NCBI RefSeq assembly: GCF_002374835.1
Contig: NZ_NWVD01000004.1
Coordinates: 62,001 to 126,000 of the forward strand
DNA: 64,000 bases
From: Sphingomonas ginsenosidimutans
GTDB taxonomy: Bacteria > Pseudomonadota > Alphaproteobacteria > Sphingomonadales > Sphingomonadaceae
Reading direction: 5' to 3'
The notes beneath the pieces were generated by a model. That model did no database searches and was not told the origin of the DNA. It saw only the letters and a program-made list of their open reading frames with translations. Positions 61,722-64,000 of the stretch are shown here, one piece after another. Made by a program: the position numbers and the translations under genes. Positions within the stretch are counted from its first letter, which is position 1. Every line of letters begins with the position of its first letter.

Positions 61722-63005
61722 GTGAGCAGGGAGCAAGAGCAGACAGACGCGCCGCGGGACGACCGCCGCGCCGCGGGGCGGGCGGCGACCCCCGAGCAGG
61801 TCCGGTTCGTCGCCGATACGGGGGCGAGCGCCGGCGGCGTGACCGCGATCGTCGCCGCGCCGACCAGTTTCGAGATCGTCAACGCCGCGTTCGGACGCGC
61901 GCTGGGCGACCGGCTGGTGCAGGCGATGGCCGCGCGGCTCGACGCGGTGCTGGCCGATTATCGCAGCGTCGCGGAGCGCGCCGGCGCGACCTTTTCGATG
62001 CTGGTCGGCGGGCCGCCGGCCGAGGGCGACCGGGCGGCGGCGGCGGTCGAGCGTGCGCTGGGCGCGCCGTTCGCGGTGGACGGCGAGACGATCCATGTCG
62101 GCGCGCGGATCGGGCTGGCGCGGATGAGCGAGGGCGAGCCGGTAAGCGACCTGCTGTTCCGGGCGGCCGGCGCGCTGGAGCGCGCCCGCGCCAGCGACGG
62201 CGCCACCACGCGCGTGGCGAGCGAGGGCGAGGGCGCGGCGCTGGCGGCGCTGGCCGCGGACCTCCACCGCGCGATCGAGCGCGGCGAGATCGACGTGCTG
62301 TTCCAGCCGCAGGTGGCGATGGCCGATGGCCGCATCATCGGCGCGGAGGCGCTGGTGCGCTGGGCGCATCCACGGCTCGGCCCGCTGGGCGCGGAACGGT
62401 TGCTGGCGGCGGCGGAGCGTGCCGACCTGGGCGTGGCGCTATCCGACCATGTCCAGACGCTGGCGATGGCGCGGATGGCGATGTGGCCGGAATCCTTGCG
62501 CGGGTTGCGGGTGTCGCTGAACGTCACCGCGGCGGACATCTCGCGCGACGGCTTCGCCGCGCAGTTCCTCGATCGCGTAGCGGCGGCGGGGATCGCGCCG
62601 GAACAGGTGACCGCGGAGGTGACCGAAAGCGGCGTGATCCATGATCTGGCGGCGGCGAACCGCGCGCTGGCCGCGCTGCGGGAGGGCGGGTGCCGGGTGG
62701 CGCTGGACGATTTCGGGACCGGCTATTCCAGCCTCGCCTATCTGTCGCAGTTGCCGCTGGATTACCTCAAGATCGACCGCGCGCTGACGCAGGCGATCGA
62801 CGGCGACGCGCGCGGGCGCACGGTCGTAGACGGCGTCATCACGATCGCCGCCGGACTGGGGCTGGAGACGATCGCGGAGGGTGTCGAGACCGAGGCGCAG
62901 CGCGCCTTGCTGGCGGCGCGTGGCTGCACTTACTATCAGGGCTTCCTGTGCGCCGGGGCGCTCGACGATGCGGCGCTGGCGCGGCTGGTGGAGGGTCGGC
63001 GATGA
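61722..63005 (+). CDS. EAL phosphodiesterase with degenerate GGDEF half
   Basis: The 427-residue protein starts at GTG 61722. The N-terminal GGDEF-like region lacks the signature (TFSMLVGGPPAE in its place). The EAL half is complete: GAEALVRW, SLNVTAADIS, EVTESGVIHD, ALDDFGTGYSSL, LKIDRALTQ, TIAEGVET and YYQGFL. It should hydrolyse cyclic di-GMP in the cytoplasm. There is no sensory or membrane segment. Divergent from moaA. Confidence 0.92.
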   Translation: MSREQEQTDAPRDDRRAAGRAATPEQVRFVADTGASAGGVTAIVAAPTSFEIVNAAFGRALGDRLVQAMAARLDAVLADYRSVAERAGATFSMLVGGPPAEGDRAAAAVERALGAPFAVDGETIHVGARIGLARMSEGEPVSDLLFRAAGALERARASDGATTRVASEGEGAALAALAADLHRAIERGEIDVLFQPQVAMADGRIIGAEALVRWAHPRLGPLGAERLLAAAERADLGVALSDHVQTLAMARMAMWPESLRGLRVSLNVTAADISRDGFAAQFLDRVAAAGIAPEQVTAEVTESGVIHDLAAANRALAALREGGCRVALDDFGTGYSSLAYLSQLPLDYLKIDRALTQAIDGDARGRTVVDGVITIAAGLGLETIAEGVETEAQRALLAARGCTYYQGFLCAGALDDAALARLVEGRR

Positions 63006-63439
63006 GATATGGCGTGGCGATCGCGGCGGCGGCGATGATGGCGCCCGCGGCCGCCGGGGCGGAGGCCGCGGCGACGCCGCAGGTCGCGATCACGGCCGCG
63101 ATGGCCGACAGTGCGGCGGGCTGGGATGCGGGCGACTTGCCGAAGTTCATGGCGATCTATGCCGATGATGCCATCTATGTCGCAGGTGACAAGGTGGTCG
63201 GCGGCAAGGCGGCGATCGCTGCGCGTTATGCCAAAAGCTTCACGGCCGGCGGCAATGCCCGCGGGCGGCTGCGTTTCCAGCCGCAGGCGTGGCGGACGCT
63301 GAGCGCGGTCCACATGCTGCTGGTGGCGCGCTGGACGCTGACGCCCGACGGCGATGCCAAACCGCAGACCGGGCTGACGACGCTGGTGTTCGAGCGGCGC
63401 AAGGCGGGCTGGCGGATCATTTCGGATCACAGCAGCTGA
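63002..63439 (+). CDS. Exported SnoaL/DUF4440-like protein
   Basis: The 145-residue product has a signal peptide (MRYGVAIAAAAMMAPAAAGA) and a nuclear-transport-factor-2-like domain: GWDAGDLPKFMAIYADDAIY, GGKAAIAARYAKSF and ERRKAGWRIISDHSS. Such domains bind small ligands or act as cryptic hydrolases; the ligand is unknown. ATGA overlap with the EAL gene implies coupling. Confidence 0.8.
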   Translation: MRYGVAIAAAAMMAPAAAGAEAAATPQVAITAAMADSAAGWDAGDLPKFMAIYADDAIYVAGDKVVGGKAAIAARYAKSFTAGGNARGRLRFQPQAWRTLSAVHMLLVARWTLTPDGDAKPQTGLTTLVFERRKAGWRIISDHSS

Positions 63440-63467
63440 GGACGGCGCGGCGCGTGACCCCGGGGAG

Positions 63468-63487
63468 ATCCCGGCTTTCGCCGGGAT
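63468..63487. repeat. Intergenic hairpin repeat
   Basis: ATCCCGG-ctttcg-CCGGGAT, a 7-bp perfect stem between the convergent SnoaL-like gene and mfd. This form is common between genes in sphingomonads and may aid termination. Confidence 0.5.
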
Positions 63488-63526
63488 GACGCCTGGGGCG
63501 GGCCCCGATGATGTTTGCGGCCGGCG

Positions 63527-64000
63527 TCACCCCGCCGCCTTGGCCAACCCCTTCGACAGTTGCAGCGCGCCGTGCAGCCGCGCTTGCGGGTCGTTCCACG
63601 CGCGCGTCAGCGCCAGTTTCGAATCCGGGCGCAGCTTCGCGATGCCGCCCAGCTTGTCGACATAGGCGAGCAGGGCCGGCACGTTGGGCGGCGTATCGTC
63701 GTGGAAGGTCACCAGTGCGCCCTTCGGCCCCACGTCCAGCTTGGCGACGCACGCGGTTCGCGCGTTGAGTTTGATCTCCATGATCTTGACCAGATTGTCG
63801 GTCGCCTCCGGCAGCGCGCCGAAGCGGTCGATCATTTCCGCGGCGAATTCATCCAGTCCGCGCACGTCCTCCACATCGTTGAGGCGCCGGTACAGGCCCA
63901 TGCGCAGGTCGAGGTCGGGGACGTACTCCTCCGGGATCAGGATCGGCGCATCGACGGTGATCTGCGGCGAGAAGTCGCGCTGGCGCTCGCGCAGGCCGCC
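63527..64000 (-). CDS. mfd: Transcription-repair coupling factor Mfd, C-terminal part
   Basis: The frame is open to the window edge and reads GLRERQRDFSPQITVDAPIL, IPEEYVPDLDLRMGLYRRL, then DRFGALPEATDNLVKIMEIK. This is the D7 (TRCF) domain at the end of Mfd, which displaces stalled RNA polymerase and recruits UvrA. Only the last 157 residues are in the window. Confidence 0.92.
   Translation of the reverse strand, partial: GGLRERQRDFSPQITVDAPILIPEEYVPDLDLRMGLYRRLNDVEDVRGLDEFAAEMIDRFGALPEATDNLVKIMEIKLNARTACVAKLDVGPKGALVTFHDDTPPNVPALLAYVDKLGGIAKLRPDSKLALTRAWNDPQARLHGALQLSKGLAKAAG

Overview
The window is GC-rich alphaproteobacterial chromosome, most likely Sphingomonas or a close relative. The evidence is gene order (phosphotransferase-nucleotidyltransferase-addB-addA-trxA; argJ-secA), heavy G/C at third codon positions, many GTG starts, ATGA/GTGA stop-start overlaps and the short inverted repeats typical of sphingomonads. 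It carries one large integrated prophage.

Left flank (1-16490): the end of an AmgK-like sugar kinase, a MurU-like nucleotidyltransferase, the AddB/AddA double-strand-break repair pair, thioredoxin, a small XRE regulator with a palindromic operator, a frameshifted LuxR-type remnant, argJ, two TonB-like membrane proteins, secA, a perfect-stem terminator, an outer-membrane-type lipoprotein and tRNA-Asn(GUU).

Prophage (16474-58907, 42.4 kb): integrated into the 3' end of tRNA-Asn and bounded by an exact 18-bp direct repeat. Its left end has two complete tyrosine integrases that converge on each other, with a winged-helix protein gene between them. The late operon runs leftward (44.4 to 20.7 kb): DUF3164 and Gp49-like genes, terminase small and large subunits, gpW, portal, a ClpP protease fused to the major capsid, decoration, head-tail connectors, tail tube, a tail chaperone with a textbook -1 frameshift site, tape measure with an embedded peptidoglycan hydrolase, tail tip proteins, a membrane-anchored endolysin, lipoproteins, and an SGNH esterase-like tail protein before a strong hairpin. 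This is a siphovirus-type head and tail plan. Between the late genes and the switch lie regulators, a HigBA-type toxin-antitoxin pair with twin operators, an SRAP (YedK/HMCES) protein, a secreted nuclease-like protein and a cassette of membrane, SHOCT and secreted proteins. The last of these is stop-start coupled to the CI-like repressor, so it should be expressed in the lysogen. The immunity switch (about 50.75-50.9 kb) has two matching 16-bp operators between a leftward repressor and a rightward Cro/YdaS-like gene. The rightward early operon (50.9-58.8 kb) is a chain of mostly 4-nt-overlapping small genes of unknown function plus a GcrA-like protein, a 624-aa ParB-like protein and, last, an AlpA-like excisionase/regulator next to attR. 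The gene just before alpA contains 22 perfect GCCA units. No polymerase, helicase or primase gene is evident.

Right flank (58908-64000): an SDR of the 2,4-dienoyl-CoA reductase type, NAD kinase, moaA, an EAL phosphodiesterase with a degenerate GGDEF half, a secreted SnoaL-like protein and the 3' end of mfd.

Limits: family names come from reading motifs by eye; no searches were run. Starts were chosen from ribosome-binding sites, overlaps and known domain ends.
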